A DNA stretch of 64,000 nucleotides from Tillus elongatus (Eukaryota; Arthropoda; Insecta; Coleoptera; Cleridae), in contig OZ023265.1 in assembly GCA_964006375.1 (NCBI GenBank), positions 15,483,252 to 15,547,251 of the forward strand, read 5' to 3'. Below the pieces are notes generated by a model. That model made no database searches. It was given only the letters and a program-made list of their open reading frames with translations, and was not told the origin of the DNA. This document shows positions 34,866 through 55,029 of the stretch, one piece after another (the stretch's first letter is position 1; each line of letters starts with the position of its first letter). Both the position numbers and the translations under genes were made by a program.

Positions 34866-36900
34866 GTTTATTGAACAATATACACATTTTTTTTACTACA
34901 AATAACTTATAAAATACATTAGAGCTAATTGTTCAATAAGATAATAATCACCTAAGTCAGAGACTTGTTGGTGATACTAGCAGTATAAATTCTTTCTCAG
35001 AAATACCTAGTGCACATAATCCAAAACAATTGCGAAGCAATTCAACTGAAAAAAAACAAAACCAAGCCACATATTATTAAAACTGATTTCCAGCATATGT
35101 GCCCAACAACTTAGATCACTAAAATATCACACATTTTTTCCCTCCTTCCCTTCTCTCTCCCACACCAACATCTACACAGCATGTCTCCATAGAAGCAAAA
35201 TAGCTTGTCAATGAGGACACCCCAGACACAATGCGCACACAAGAGAGAAAGAAAAAAAAACAATTGCATCCGACAACAACAGTCACATTCCTCCCTCTCA
35301 TCCTTCTCTCCCACCAACACAAAACTACCCCCCAATCCAGCACTCCTCAAACAACACCAAAATTCTAAAACCATGTACAGCTGTACTAAGAACAAGCGAG
35401 AATATATAAAAACAACAAAAATAATGCTATAAAACACCACACGAATGCGCTCACGAAATATATGCAGAGGTTAAATAATAGTCAAAACCATAAAAAATCT
35501 CTGTAAGTTAAGCAGCCAATATATAGTACAAGTAAAACACAAACACACATTAAAAAAAACTACATCCGATTTTAAAACACAGGATTGGATTCACTACATC
35601 TCCAAAATCTTAACCTAAATTAACCAGTCTGTAGATAACATCTCTCGGAGTTTCAAGTAGCCAGGACTGTACCCTGTTCCTAAACAATCTATATGAATGC
35701 ACTTGTCTTATATCCAGTGGCAACACATCGTACGCTTTCAAACCAATATAAACAAAGTTTTTTCGGCCAATCCTTTTATTCGCTCTCTGTTTTACGGTTA
35801 CCACATGTTTAAACCGTGTTTGGTAGGTGTGCTCCAGGAAACTTATGGTGTTCTTCTCTCTGTGTGTGTACAATAAAATTGCACGGCAGTACAACTTATG
35901 GATATCCATTACTTTGTTCTCAGAATAGAGCAGATCGCTAGGGTAAATCATATTTTTTCCACACATAATCTTTAGTATCCATCTCTGTGTGGTTCCCACC
36001 TTTCTCAAATATATTTCTGAAGCGCTGCCCCAAGCGAGCAATCCATACATCAGTTGGGATTGAATAAGGGCAAGGTATACAGTTCTGAGGTGAGTTTCCT
36101 CCATGAATTGTTTCATTTTCCTAAATCTAAACAGAAAGCTTCTCAACTTCCTAACAATTTGACTAGTATGTATATCCCATGTCAGATGACAGTCTATGTT
36201 TAATCCCAGATATAACATATTCTTTGCTTCAGCTACTGGACTGCTGCCGATGTTTAAATTACCTAGATTTGGCAAACCACTGGCATACGATGTAAATGGT
36301 ACATACTTTGTTTTGTTCCAGTTTATTGTTAACATATTGTGGTCAAACCAAGCCTTCAAGAATCTGAGGCTCTCCTCTGCTCTTTGTTTCAGGGATTTCC
36401 AGTCTGATGCAGTGTATATAATAGCTGTGTCGTCAGCATAACTGACAATTTCCCCTGCCATAGGCAAGTGTAATAAGTCATTCATATATATGTTAGACAG
36501 TATGGGACCCAACACTGTACCCTGCGGAATCCCACACTTAACACTTTCGTAGCTGCTTAAATAACCATTCACCTTTACGCACTGTTTTCGATCGCTAACA
36601 TAACTCTTGAGTAAGCTGTATACGCTTCCCCGAAAGCCGTTTTTATATAATTTTTCCAGTAATTTCTGGTGGGATACCGTATCGAATGCTTTTGCAAGGT
36701 CCAGGAACACACATAAGGTTGGTTGGTTCTTATCTAGACTTTCATTAAGTTTTTTCGTAAGAAAAGCTATAGCATCCTCCGTAGAACAACCCTCACAGAA
36801 ACCAAACTGGCGACTGGATAGCACCCCATACGTTTTAATAAAAGACATCATTCTGGATTTCAAGATTTTTTCAAATATTTTTGCGATATTAGATATGTAC

Positions 36901-36904
<4 letters not shown>
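34863..36904 (-). mobile_element. 5'-truncated non-LTR retrotransposon between (AT)n arrays
   Basis: The coding part is followed by an unusually long, about 750-bp, 3' untranslated region (with GTGTTGGTGGGAGAGAAGG and AATTGCTTCGCAATTG) ending at AATAAACTATT. Both ends border (AT)n directly: the 5' truncation point falls at the array at 36905 and the 3' end at the array ending 34862. This is consistent with insertion into one (AT)n target. Confidence 0.75.
35610..36902 (-). CDS. Non-LTR reverse transcriptase, open frame, N-terminus missing
   Basis: About 430 residues without stop or frameshift. RT blocks: [10 protein letters not shown] (1-14), [12 protein letters not shown] (33-44), [15 protein letters not shown] (first Asp at 68), [20 protein letters not shown] (123-142) and intact YADD (155-158), then [16 protein letters not shown] and a C-terminal tail rich in basic residues with LLAWGSAS. 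The endonuclease and RT fingers are absent because the element is 5' truncated, so it cannot mobilise itself. The first Met arises from array-adjacent sequence and is not the native start. The open frame implies a young insertion. Confidence 0.85.
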
Positions 36905-36996
<92 letters not shown>

Positions 36997-37135
36997 GTGT
37001 GTGTATGTATGTATCACACCAATATCTCAAAAAATAAAAAAGCTTTGATAACCAAATTTGGTAGGTACGTTTACGATATAAAACGTAAACTATAAACCAA
37101 AATTTAGATTTCTATGTTACAAGAAAAAAAGTTAT
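36905..37135 (+). repeat. (AT)n plus T block
   Basis: About 85 bp of AT repeat with a GTGTGTATGTATG end, then ATCACACCAATATCTCAAAA and AAATTTGGTAGGTACG, a shortened T block. Confidence 0.8.
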
Positions 37136-37149
37136 AATAAAATATTTTG

Positions 37150-37207
37150 TGCCAGATCATTTCTATGAAAATTCACTATCAGAACGCACTTGCTGCGTCC
37201 AGGCTTT
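37150..37207. mobile_element. MITE (family B) right end
   Basis: GAAAATTCACTATCAGAACG then CACTTGCTGCGTCC and a T run. Only this end is present. Confidence 0.6.
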
Positions 37208-37604
37208 TTACTTTATATATATAACTAGAATAGTTGTATGTAACTTATCATACAGTAATATTTAAAAATAGAATCTTACACTGTATTTTCATTGTAAATT
37301 TTAGTAGCACTGGAAGTATTTTATTTGCAAGGTATTATAGAATCAGAAAACTGGTTGTTTGTATTAAATTTTCATACGAAATGATTTTTCTCTCGCTCTG
37401 CATGAATCTGAAATGTACAAATCACGTCAGTTAGTTGACTTGGCATACAACTTTTGTTATCATGGAACGTGTTTACCCCTGCTTTGAACTTCAAAGTATG
37501 AAATATTGTTGGATATGCTGAAAGGATGGAATTTTAAATTTCCTTGGCTTACATACACATGTAAATTTGTAATGTTTTCTGGGGATAAAAATAAATTATT
37601 TCTA
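37208..37604. other. No recognised gene
   Basis: Short frames on both strands only; no repeat recognised. Confidence 0.35.
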
Positions 37605-38065
37605 TTTTGTTTCTGTAACATCGGTTTACTTCCGCGAATATGGCCAAACACCGAGCCCAGGAGAAATTTCACCCAGCAACTTAAAAATTTGTGCAAAGCT
37701 CTTCCTTTTTGTAAGGTGTGTAGGCACCTTCACCTGACCTAACATCAAATGGTACATACATCGATGATTTTACGCCCCTACGATAGGCGGAACATGCACA
37801 CACACCTCTTTGGCTGCTACAAGGAGTGTCTGGGCGCGATTTACGGTGGTGGCAGTTTCTGTCACACTGTATGTTGGGTGTGTGTGCCCGCTGTCTTTTA
37901 TATGTAAGCCCTCACCACCACCAACACCCCCACCCCCCACACACACAAGCTGCTCATAACTTCTGTACTGTGGCATTTATTTATTTTTGCAGTCATACAA
38001 CTTGCTCAAACTTAACGCTACAACCCAGGTTTCTGTCAATTTTACAGTGTGTACTGGAAAGGTAA
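37605..38065 (-). mobile_element. tRNA-derived SINE, old and interrupted copy
   Basis: Reversed SINE body (TTACTTCCGCGAATATGGCC, CAAACACCGAGCCCAGGAG, GATTTTACGCCCCTACG), then an unrelated stretch of about 190 bp (37795-37985) with a CA/CCA-rich patch, then the head-proximal part (ACAACTTGCTCAAACTTAAC, GTCAATTTTACAGTG). The tRNA head is missing. More diverged than the other two copies. Confidence 0.7.
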
Positions 38066-38075
38066 AAAAACTTCG

Positions 38076-38757
<682 letters not shown>

Positions 38758-38759
38758 GG

Positions 38760-39010
38760 GCTAGACGCAGCAAGTGCGTTATGGTAGCTAATTTTCGTAA
38801 AAATGTTTTGATGACAAATATGCCTTGTTTTTAAAAAATACATTTGTTTGGCAGTATAACCTATATAGTACCAAAATATACCTTGTTTCATTAAAATAGC
38901 TTTGTTCTTTCAAAAAGTATAAATATTTTCCGAAAATAAACTTTAAAAGTTCCCGAAAAAACTGGTCCGATTTTCATAGCCAACGAACCTCTCTAAGCTA
39001 TTTACACACC
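38760..39010. mobile_element. MITE (family B), right end replaced
   Basis: Left end GACGCAGCAAGTGCGTTATG then TAGCTAATTTTCG, family interior (CAGTATAACCTATATAGTAC, TTTCATTAAAATAGCTTTG), ending in T-block-like GATTTTCATAGCCAACGAAC rather than the right inverted repeat. Confidence 0.6.
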
Positions 39011-39470
39011 TGTCCAGATATAATTACTCAAAATAGCTTTAGCACCAGAGTTGAAAAAAAAATATATGAGAATTTGCAACAATTTGTTTTACCAAAAGTC
39101 ACCTTTTTTTTACAAAAATTGCCTTCACTAATGTTACACTAAATTATATTTTTTGACAACATTTTTTTACAATTACTTACTAAATATTTATTATCAATTA
39201 CCAACATATCACAAAAAACTTACAAAAATAATTTCTACAGAAACACTAAAAACATTTCTGCGAAAACTTTTAAAATCCAGGCACTATTTGAGAGTACCTG
39301 TATACGGCAGCTCGATTTTTTCGACGAGTAATACAAACAAAAACTTCTCGGAATGCGTCATTTCTAGGTGGCTCCGCTATCTATTGATAAAAAGGCCGTA
39401 TCACAATTTGTGATATGTGTTTGAAATATGTAAAAAAAAGTTGCAAAACAATGAAATTGACTCAAAAACG
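39011..39470. other. No recognised gene
   Basis: An 86-codon plus-strand frame (39153-39413) has no motif I recognise. Confidence 0.35.
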
Positions 39471-40640
<1,170 letters not shown>

Positions 40641-41829
40641 TATATTTACCTGCTTCGTTGTGTGAAGTGAAAGTAGTCGGGTCACGGTCAGGTGCTTCAG
40701 TCACGGTACCTAAAGAGTTAAGAAGATTAAGAGGATTAAGAGGAATAAGATGATTACAGGCGTTTGTTGAGACAGATAATGGGGCAGTAAAATTTTCTAT
40801 TAAAGTTCTTTTTTTTATATCTTCCACTCTTTTTTTTTCAGCGTTTGTATCTCTTGTGATTTGGAATCTTATTTAACCAAGATTTTAATTACTTCCAAAC
40901 TATAAGCTAATTTTCTAACGTAATTTAATAGTGATATCATAAGAAATCTCTTTCGAAAAACGCTAGCATGCATATTGGCACACAGACCGACATACAAGAC
41001 ACAACCACACACAACCACTAATGTTTCTTGAGCGTCACATGTTTATACATATGGATAGTGATTCCAAAGACATATAGTGGTAATATACCCTTGTAGTGTC
41101 GTCATTAATTCAGCATTTCATCAGGCCAGTAAACTGATTGTCCCCTGCAATCTGGATGAATCTGTTACTCATTGTGATGTGAGAATACATGGATTGCATC
41201 AGCTGGGAGATACTACATGCCCAATGGCGTATCCATTACCATTAATAGTGCCATTCGTGCACGCGTGAAATAAGCAGCAGCTCTATTGACACAAGTGCAT
41301 CATACCAAATGCATTTCCTCAATGTACCGCCCACTGCTCGCATCCTATAGAATATACCCCCAGCAATATCGCAGGAGATGAGCTTCTGCGATGATGCAGC
41401 ATGAAACGATGATTGCTAGTATATTCTTAGTTCCCTCTAGGTGGCTGTAACATGGAGCGAAAATATTTAAAGTAAAGTAGTTTGATTATAGAAGGTTGAA
41501 TAATATTGTGCAATGTACTATACTATACCCACCATGTAGCTCTTTCATATAACAAACAGTGAATTCAAATAGGTTATTGTTTGTTTTTAGCGAATTATCA
41601 TTAAAAAAAATGCTATTAAGAAGTTCCATTGATTGTTGTTGTTGCCCTTACTTGGTGAAACTGGTTCATACCAGATACACATTTGAAGATGACTTCCCCG
41701 ACTTCATAGTGAACCCAGAGGAAAAGGCTCAAAGTCTGTGTGTATTGAGAAGATAGCATTTACATTTTGAAAACATTTCTTTAAATAAGCGTGAAAATAC
41801 TATGTTCGAGACTACTTTTGGACTATATA
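40641..41829. other. No recognised gene; one foldback fragment
   Basis: Mostly unrecognised. At 41622-41690 there is half of the foldback found at 58010-58142 (CCATTGATTGTTGTTG, GCCCTTACTTGGTGAAACT). Frames at 41077-41268 and 41559-41756 have no recognisable motifs. Confidence 0.35.
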
Positions 41830-41831
41830 CA

Positions 41832-41926
<95 letters not shown>

Positions 41927-41951
41927 TTATATATATATATATATATATATA
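41830..41951. repeat. (AT)n array at left end of the mariner-type element
   Basis: AT repeat with short ACATATTTAT breaks, running directly into the element. The TA at 41950-41951 serves as one target-site copy. Confidence 0.9.
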
Positions 41952-45106
<3,155 letters not shown>

Positions 45107-46636
45107 TTGTTAGTCAGTGTCATTTGGATGGGCAATGACATGTTTTTGTACCCAACAACCAATGAAGAACTGACCAACATTGTGAAAAATTTTAAAATTA
45201 AGCACTCATCTGATATACATGGAATGACAGTTCCATTGTTAAAGGAAGTATTTCCTATCATAGTTAGCTGTTTGTGTGAGGTGCTTAATCAGTGTATGAT
45301 CCAAGGCAACTTTCCTAAAAAGTTAAAGCTGGGAAAAGTGATTGCAATACATAAAGGTGGCAGTTTGGATGATTGTGACAACTACCGGCCTATCTCGCTA
45401 CTTCCGATTCTATCAAAGATATTTGAAGAGCTTCTTAAGAGGAGGTTGCTGACATTCATTGAACGATACAAGATATTAGATCCGCGCCAGCATGGCTTTA
45501 GACCCGAACGTTCAACAGACACAGCCTTGACCGAAATTGTTATGAGTATTGCCGAGGGACTCGATGAAAAAAATCATGTTGAGGTCGTATCTTGTGATCT
45601 GAGTAAGGCCTTTGATACGGTTTCAAAGTGTATTTTGTTGGGGAATCTGGAACATTATGGTGTCAGAGGTACAGCCCTCTCCCTCTTTGGGTCTTACCTG
45701 GAGGGTAGGAGGCAGGTTGTGTATTGGGATAAACAGCTATCCGATGAGATGACAGTAGATTGTGGTGTTCCGCAGGGTTCCATTTTGGGCCCCCTACTCT
45801 TTATCATCTATATGAATGATCTGCCGGCCAACATTGCATCGGATGCGATCGGGCTTTATGCCGATGACACCAGCTTTGTTAACAGAGCAACAGCGGCGAT
45901 TAATCTGGGCCTCCGTACAAGGACATGCCTTGACCAAGCAGATGAGTGGTTTAGAGTAAACTCTCTAAAATTAAACCTAAATAAGACACAACGACTGGTG
46001 CTGGGTGCGGGACACAGCGGCGGGGCGAGGTTAAAGCGTCTTGGTGTACTTCTGGAGGATGGCCTTGCCTGGTCTGCTCATGTCTCGTCCCTGCTTGGAA
46101 GGTTGTCTACGGCTATTTTTACAATGCGGCGAATGAAAGCTGTGGTGGGCCGGGAGGCCTGCAAGATGGCATATTTTTCCAACTTTCACCCTGTCGCTGG
46201 TTATGGTGTGCTTTTGTGGGGGTGCAGTCCAGGCTTGCAGCAAGTGCACCTGAAGCAGAAAGAAGCCCTACGTGTCTTGTGCGACGTGTCCTGGAAGACT
46301 AGCTGCCGTGGGTTGTTCGAGCGCGAGCGTATACTTACCATAGTATCGGTATTCATTTTTGTCTGCTTAAAATATGTTCATCAAAATAAAGACTTATTTC
46401 TAGCCAATGAACAATTACATACCTATGATACCAGAAAGAAGGCCAACTTTAGCATACCATATCACAGACTGGCTAGAACGCAATTGGGTGCAAATTATCT
46501 GGGTTTGGAGCTGTATAACAGACTGCCAAGTAATTTGAGGGAAATGCCTGAATCACAATTTGCCAGAGAGGTTAAGAGACTTCTGCTGCGGACGACACTG
46601 TATACAGTGGATGAGTATTTTGAGACTGGTTGGTAA
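45107..46636 (+). CDS. Non-LTR reverse transcriptase, open frame, 5'-truncated
   Basis: About 509 residues without a break. RT blocks: NYRPISLLPILSKIFEELL (92-110), HGFRPERSTDTA (129-140), CDLSKAFDTV (first Asp at 164), CGVPQGSILGPLLFIIYMND (219-238), intact YADD (251-254), then LGVLLEDGLAWSAHVS and a thumb/tail with YGVLLWGCS and GLELYNRLPSNLRE. All catalytic residues are present. The endonuclease domain is absent because the element is 5' truncated; the first standard ATG is at 45128 and the native start is upstream of the truncation. Product cannot nick its target. CR1-, Jockey- or R1-like clade undetermined. Confidence 0.88.
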   Translation: MLVSVIWMGNDMFLYPTTNEELTNIVKNFKIKHSSDIHGMTVPLLKEVFPIIVSCLCEVLNQCMIQGNFPKKLKLGKVIAIHKGGSLDDCDNYRPISLLPILSKIFEELLKRRLLTFIERYKILDPRQHGFRPERSTDTALTEIVMSIAEGLDEKNHVEVVSCDLSKAFDTVSKCILLGNLEHYGVRGTALSLFGSYLEGRRQVVYWDKQLSDEMTVDCGVPQGSILGPLLFIIYMNDLPANIASDAIGLYADDTSFVNRATAAINLGLRTRTCLDQADEWFRVNSLKLNLNKTQRLVLGAGHSGGARLKRLGVLLEDGLAWSAHVSSLLGRLSTAIFTMRRMKAVVGREACKMAYFSNFHPVAGYGVLLWGCSPGLQQVHLKQKEALRVLCDVSWKTSCRGLFERERILTIVSVFIFVCLKYVHQNKDLFLANEQLHTYDTRKKANFSIPYHRLARTQLGANYLGLELYNRLPSNLREMPESQFAREVKRLLLRTTLYTVDEYFETGW

Positions 46637-46877
46637 GAGGCATCAAAACAGCTCCTTAGGGACTTTAAGTGTATTTTCTGTTGTTTAGTTTTCTATATAT
46701 TTGGTACATGGATTGATTTGTTTGTTGTTTGTTCCTATTGTTTCTGTGGTGTTCTTTACAACTATTGTATTTTATCTATTTGACCATCTGTGTTTATGTG
46801 TATACATATTATTCACCTGACACACCATGTAATTTTTCGATGGCAAATAAATATTATTATTATTATTATTATTATTA
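46637..46877 (+). mobile_element. LINE 3' untranslated region and (ATT)n tail
   Basis: Continues from the RT frame and ends GGCAAATAAATATTATT with seven or eight ATT repeats. Tandem 3-bp tails are typical of several non-poly(A) LINE clades. Confidence 0.8.
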
Positions 46878-47445
46878 TATAAAGCCATAGTTTATTAAAA
46901 TAATAATTATTGAAACTTTTGAGATTTATAACTAGCAAATTTGGATAGTATCTCAGTTTAAATGAGCCAAATATCTATATGCAAATAGCTTAAACTCTTA
47001 ATCATGACAGTCAAACGAAAGAATTATGCTCCAAAAAGAATATTTTACCTTGATAAGTTGGAATAAAATGTAATAAAAAAACAAACACTTTGTATATTAC
47101 ATATAAAAGAGTGTTTTTATGTAAGCAATGGACTAAAGTGTATCAAAAACAAAGTGTTTTGTGTTGCAAAACTCTTTATCAAGAATTGCAGCATGTAAAC
47201 TTGTTTTGTTTTAAAATTAGTATTATTTGTTAGGGTCTAGAAGTAAGGTTATGCCAAATGTCAGTTTAATAATAACGATCTGGAGTAATAAGATTTGAAC
47301 TTACCGGGCTTTTTCAAAGATGAACAGCTGTCATAAAGGTTCTAATTAATTTTCAAGAAAGAATGCCCTGGGACAAAACAGGAAACGACATTCCAGATGA
47401 AATTGGACGAGATTTCCGCTTTTCGGGAATTGATTGTTGGTTGTT
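46878..47445. other. No recognised gene
   Basis: AT-rich, no frame or repeat recognised. Confidence 0.35.

Positions 47446-49100
<1,655 letters not shown>

Positions 49101-49167
<67 letters not shown>
49101..49167. repeat. (AT)n array
   Basis: About 67 bp of AT repeat separating the inverted-repeat element from the hammerhead-like palindrome. Confidence 0.95.
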
Positions 49168-49170
<3 letters not shown>

Positions 49171-49204
49171 TTAGGAATATTGCACTACACTGTAATCACT
49201 TTTA

Positions 49205-50092
<888 letters not shown>

Positions 50093-50880
50093 TATTTATA
50101 ATATTTGACATGAGTTATAATAAAAGAGATCGGCCCGGTGTAAATACACGAGCAGTGACTCGAAGGGGTCTCTGACTTTAAAAAGCAAAGTATTTAACAA
50201 ACAGAATGCATTCATATTAACTATTTGACGTTATATTCAATTTTCGCGTCTGAAAAATGCGGGCGTTTATACAATGTGCTCCCCCAATTTTATTTATAAT
50301 ATTTAACATGAGTTATAATAAAAGAGATCGGCCCGGTGTAAATACACGAGCAGTGACTCAAAGGGGTCTCTGACTTTAAAAAGCAAAGTATTTAACAAAC
50401 AGAATGCATTCATATTAACTATTTGACGTTATATTCAATTTTGGCCTCTGCAAAATGTGGGCGTTTATACAATGTGCTCCCCCAATTTTATTTATAATAT
50501 TTAACATGAGTTATAATAAAAGAGATCGGCCCGGTGTAAATACACGAGCAGTGACTCGAAGGGGTCCCTGACTTTAAAAAGCAAAGTATTTAACAAACAG
50601 AATGCATTCATATTAACTATTTGACGTTATATTCAATTTTGGCGTCTGCAAAATGCGGGCGTTTATACAATGTGCTCCCCCAATTTTATTTATAATATTT
50701 AACATGAGTTATAATAAAAGAGATCGGCCCGGTGTAAATACACGAGCAGTGACTCGAAGGGGTCTCTGACTTTAAAAAGCAAAGTATTTAACAAACAGAA
50801 TGCATTCATATTAACTATTTGACGTTATATTCAATTTTGGCGTCTGCAAAATGCGGGCGTTTATACAATGTGCTCCCCAA
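50093..50880. repeat. 198-bp satellite, four units
   Basis: Unit marks CATGAGTTATAATAAAAGAG begin at 50109, 50307, 50505 and 50703, an exact 198-bp period. Other fixed parts are ATCGGCCCGGTGTAAATACA, CGAGCAGTGACTCGAAGGGG and GCGGGCGTTTATACAATGTG. Units differ at only a few positions. 198 is a multiple of three but no frame is open through the array. No hammerhead core is present. Confidence 0.95.
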
Positions 50881-51231
<351 letters not shown>

Positions 51232-51329
51232 ACCCTTTCAGAAAGCATAAGGATGGTTCTTGTCAAAAAACACAGTTTATTTAGTTGTTTATTAAACCAA
51301 CAAATTTCGATGACTGTTTAAAAGACCGT

Positions 51330-51395
51330 TTTTTTTTTAGTAAAAATTACATCAATGAAAATTCGCTACCATAACTGACTTGCTGCGACCAGGGT
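51330..51395. mobile_element. MITE (family B) right end, decayed
   Basis: AAAATTCGCTACCATAACTG then ACTTGCTGCGACC and a T run; no left end. Confidence 0.5.
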
Positions 51396-51866
51396 TTTTA
51401 ATACAAACTGATTTGCACATATACCTCAGAATGTAATTATTTTGAACAAACACTTTTGCTTATTTAGTTTGTTTTCAGGTTACGTATTTTGTTATTTTTA
51501 AACTACATGCATGAAGTGAGAATCAATTTCATTTAGTGGAAGAAAAATGTCTTGCGTGTAGCAAAACGTATTTCGATAATAATTCAACGTTCCGGAGCCT
51601 GATATCAGTGCCTCCGGTCTTGTGCTGGCTGAACGAAAATAGAATAACATATGGCGTAAACAACAGTGAATAAAAAATTGGTATCATTTTTCGTTGAAGG
51701 CTTTACAGTTTCTTATCACGTTTACAAGAAAGAAACGAGTTAAACGGTCAGCTGCTGGTGACAGGCTGGCTCGCTCGGTTAACGATACAAAGGATATTCT
51801 TTAGTCTCATGAGACGAGGAAAACTGTTCTACATGATGATTGTTTCAGTGCTTTTATAAGCTCCGC
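51396..51866. other. No recognised gene
   Basis: No sizeable frame and no recognised repeat. Confidence 0.35.
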
Positions 51867-52883
<1,017 letters not shown>

Positions 52884-52929
52884 ATCACCATGGTAACGTC
52901 GTTTCAGGTGAATTTTGTTGCTTGGCAAC
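52884..52929. promoter_or_regulatory. Pair of RFX X-box-like sites
   Basis: ATCACCATGGTAAC (52884-52897) and GTTGCTTGGCAAC (52917-52929) both resemble the palindromic X-box (GTNRCC, short spacer, RGYAAC) bound by RFX factors, which drive cilium genes in insects and other animals. An ATG in good context (AAAATGG, 52942) lies 13 bp downstream with a 16-codon frame. The pairing is seen; function is inference. Confidence 0.35.
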
Positions 52930-54050
52930 AGAAATATTAAAATGGAGGAAATAAGGTTGAATTTCTTACGTTTACTTATCGCCCTCTGGTGACTCTCACA
53001 AGTACTTCATAAATATTTTATATTTAGTTCTTCTTTTGGTATGATTGCCTTTGCAAATGACATTTAACTTCTTGGATTGACGTTGACATATTATTCCTTT
53101 ATAAAACTTATAGGTTCATTTCTTGTTTTGAATATATAATATACTTTTTAACAATTATTGATGCACTACCCCTGAGTTCACTTGGCTTCCAGCTCATTCA
53201 CTGTTCTTACTCAATTTATGTACGAGTATTCTTGATTGGAGTTATTGTATAGCTGTTTATTGGTAGGTATAACCTATAAAATACTTTCACTATAGTTTTT
53301 AATCATTTATATTAATTTTTTTGAACATTTTCTGTTGCTGCAATCTACTAGCTTCTTCCTTCTACCAGCGTCTTCTTTCCAATCTCTCGTTCTTCCTCCC
53401 GGAAGTTCTAATTTTTATCTTTTGTTTTGTAACTTCGAATCACAGTTGTTTATTTTTATTTAAACTTTTTATTTACCAATCACCATTTTCTGTTTTCAGA
53501 TAAGCCAATAACATGATTTAACTACATTAGTCAAAAGAAAGTCATTTCCTGCATATAATTCAATATTCCCATTTTATACATGTAAGTCAAATTGTGTTTG
53601 TTTTAAAATTTATAACCTATCATTCATTAACACATTAAACCTTATTTTTCTAGAATAATTACTAACACATAGTTTCCCTAATTGATAATTAACAAATTTT
53701 TACTTATTTTCTATACATATTAACACATTTTGTTAAAATCCCTAATCACATTCTTATTTAAATTCACTTTGTTCTGTCGAAGACAGTTTATAAATTTGGT
53801 CTTTTACCAGCTTGTTTGTGTTTGTAGCTGTCTATACCGGGTTTATATCACTTTGTATTTTGTTAAGCAGTTCATTCATTGTGAGTTTAATTGTTCAATG
53901 TTTTCTGATACAAAATGTTTTTTATGCCTTACTTAATAAATTTAAACTATGTCAAAATCTATTCATTGACGAATATATTTATATTTAATTGTTTTTAATT
54001 TGTTCAGTAGGATAAAAGGCTTTTTTAATATATAGCCATGTCTGTGCATG

Positions 54051-54055
<5 letters not shown>
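52930..54055. other. No recognised gene
   Basis: Three short hydrophobic or T-rich frames (e.g. 53730-53936) without motifs. If the X-box pair marks a promoter, unseen exons could lie here. Confidence 0.3.
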
Positions 54056-54146
<91 letters not shown>

Positions 54147-54350
54147 GATAACTCAAAAGATAATGGGCCGATCTTGTTAAAATTTTGGCATGTACCTTCC
54201 TTTTATAAGTGGCTTGGACAAGTTCGTTAGTCAGGAAAATCGAACCTGCTTTTCCGGGAAGAAAATTAGTTTTCTTTCGGAAAGAATTTTTGTCTCCAAA
54301 AAAAATCTGCGGTAACCAAATTTGGTACCTAAGCCTATAATATTAACATC
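54056..54350 (+). repeat. (AT)n plus T block
   Basis: About 88 bp of AT repeat, then ACCGATAACTCAAAAGATAA, AAGTGGCTTGGACAAGTTCG and GGAAAGAATTTTTGTCTCC, passing directly into a MITE left end. Confidence 0.8.
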
Positions 54351-54670
54351 TCTGGACGCAGCAAGTGCGTTATGAATTTTCTTTAAAATATATTTAATAG
54401 CAAATGTCTTTCTTTGATGAAAGCGGGCATCAAACTTGGTTGCCTATATAGTAGAAACAATGTACCATATTTCATCGAAATAAATTTATTGTTTGAAAAT
54501 ATATAAACATTTTTCAAAAGTCTAGATGCAACAAATGTGTTATGGAAGTGAATTTCCATAAAAATGTTTTTAATAGCAAATGCGAGCAGGCATCAATCTG
54601 ATTACCGGTATAGCCTATGTGGTAGAAACAATGTACTATATTTTATCAAAATTACTTATGGTTTGAAAAT
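54351..54670. mobile_element. Two nested or tandem MITE (family B) left halves
   Basis: GGACGCAGCAAGTGCGTTAT at 54355 and a second start GATGCAACAAATGTGTTATG near 54525, each followed by the family interior (GCGGGCATCAAACTTGG; GCAGGCATCAATCTG). Neither reaches a right end. Confidence 0.6.
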
Positions 54671-54874
54671 TATTCAAACAGATCATGCATCATTGATAAA
54701 TATCATGTATATAATCGCTTAATGCATAACAGAGTACACCGATCAGCACTTCTGCTTCAAGAATATAATTTTAAAATTAAGTGTATTAACGGAAAGCTAA
54801 ATATAATAACAGATGCTCTGACAAAAGAGGATGATCATAATAATGATAATGAAAAAAGATACAAATTGGTGTGA
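54671..54874 (+). pseudogene. Ty3/Gypsy RNase H fragment
   Basis: IQTDHASLINIM carries the TDHxxL signature of the Gypsy RNase H domain. After a frameshift near 54715, RLMHNRVHRSALLLQEYNFK and INGKLNIITDALTKE match the family pattern RLxRW-x-LxLQEYxFxIxYxxGKxNxxADALSR. A stop at 54872 ends it. Integrase is absent. Old retroelement fragment, non-functional. Confidence 0.7.
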
Positions 54875-55029
54875 ATGTTTTGAGAATTAAAGGGGGTCGT
54901 ATTCATTAGAACAAGTAATAATTCATGAAATAAGTCTAACTGCAAGAAAGAAGCGGGGCGCGAAATTTATAGGAAGTGTTTACATTAAAAAATCAATAAA
55001 ATGCAGAAAATATTTAATAACGAGCATAC
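54875..55029. other. Unassigned retroelement-adjacent sequence
   Basis: Contains a polypurine stretch TTAAAGGGGG near 54888 that could be a polypurine tract following the RNase H fragment. Nothing else recognised. Confidence 0.3.

Noticed and set aside
35111..35440. Overlapping frames of 109, 74 and 75 codons
   Set aside because: They lie in the 3' untranslated region of the LINE and have no recognisable motifs; composition reflects G/T-rich DNA.
50093..50880. CRISPR array
   Set aside because: The units are 198 bp and contiguous without unique spacers, in a eukaryotic setting; this is a satellite.
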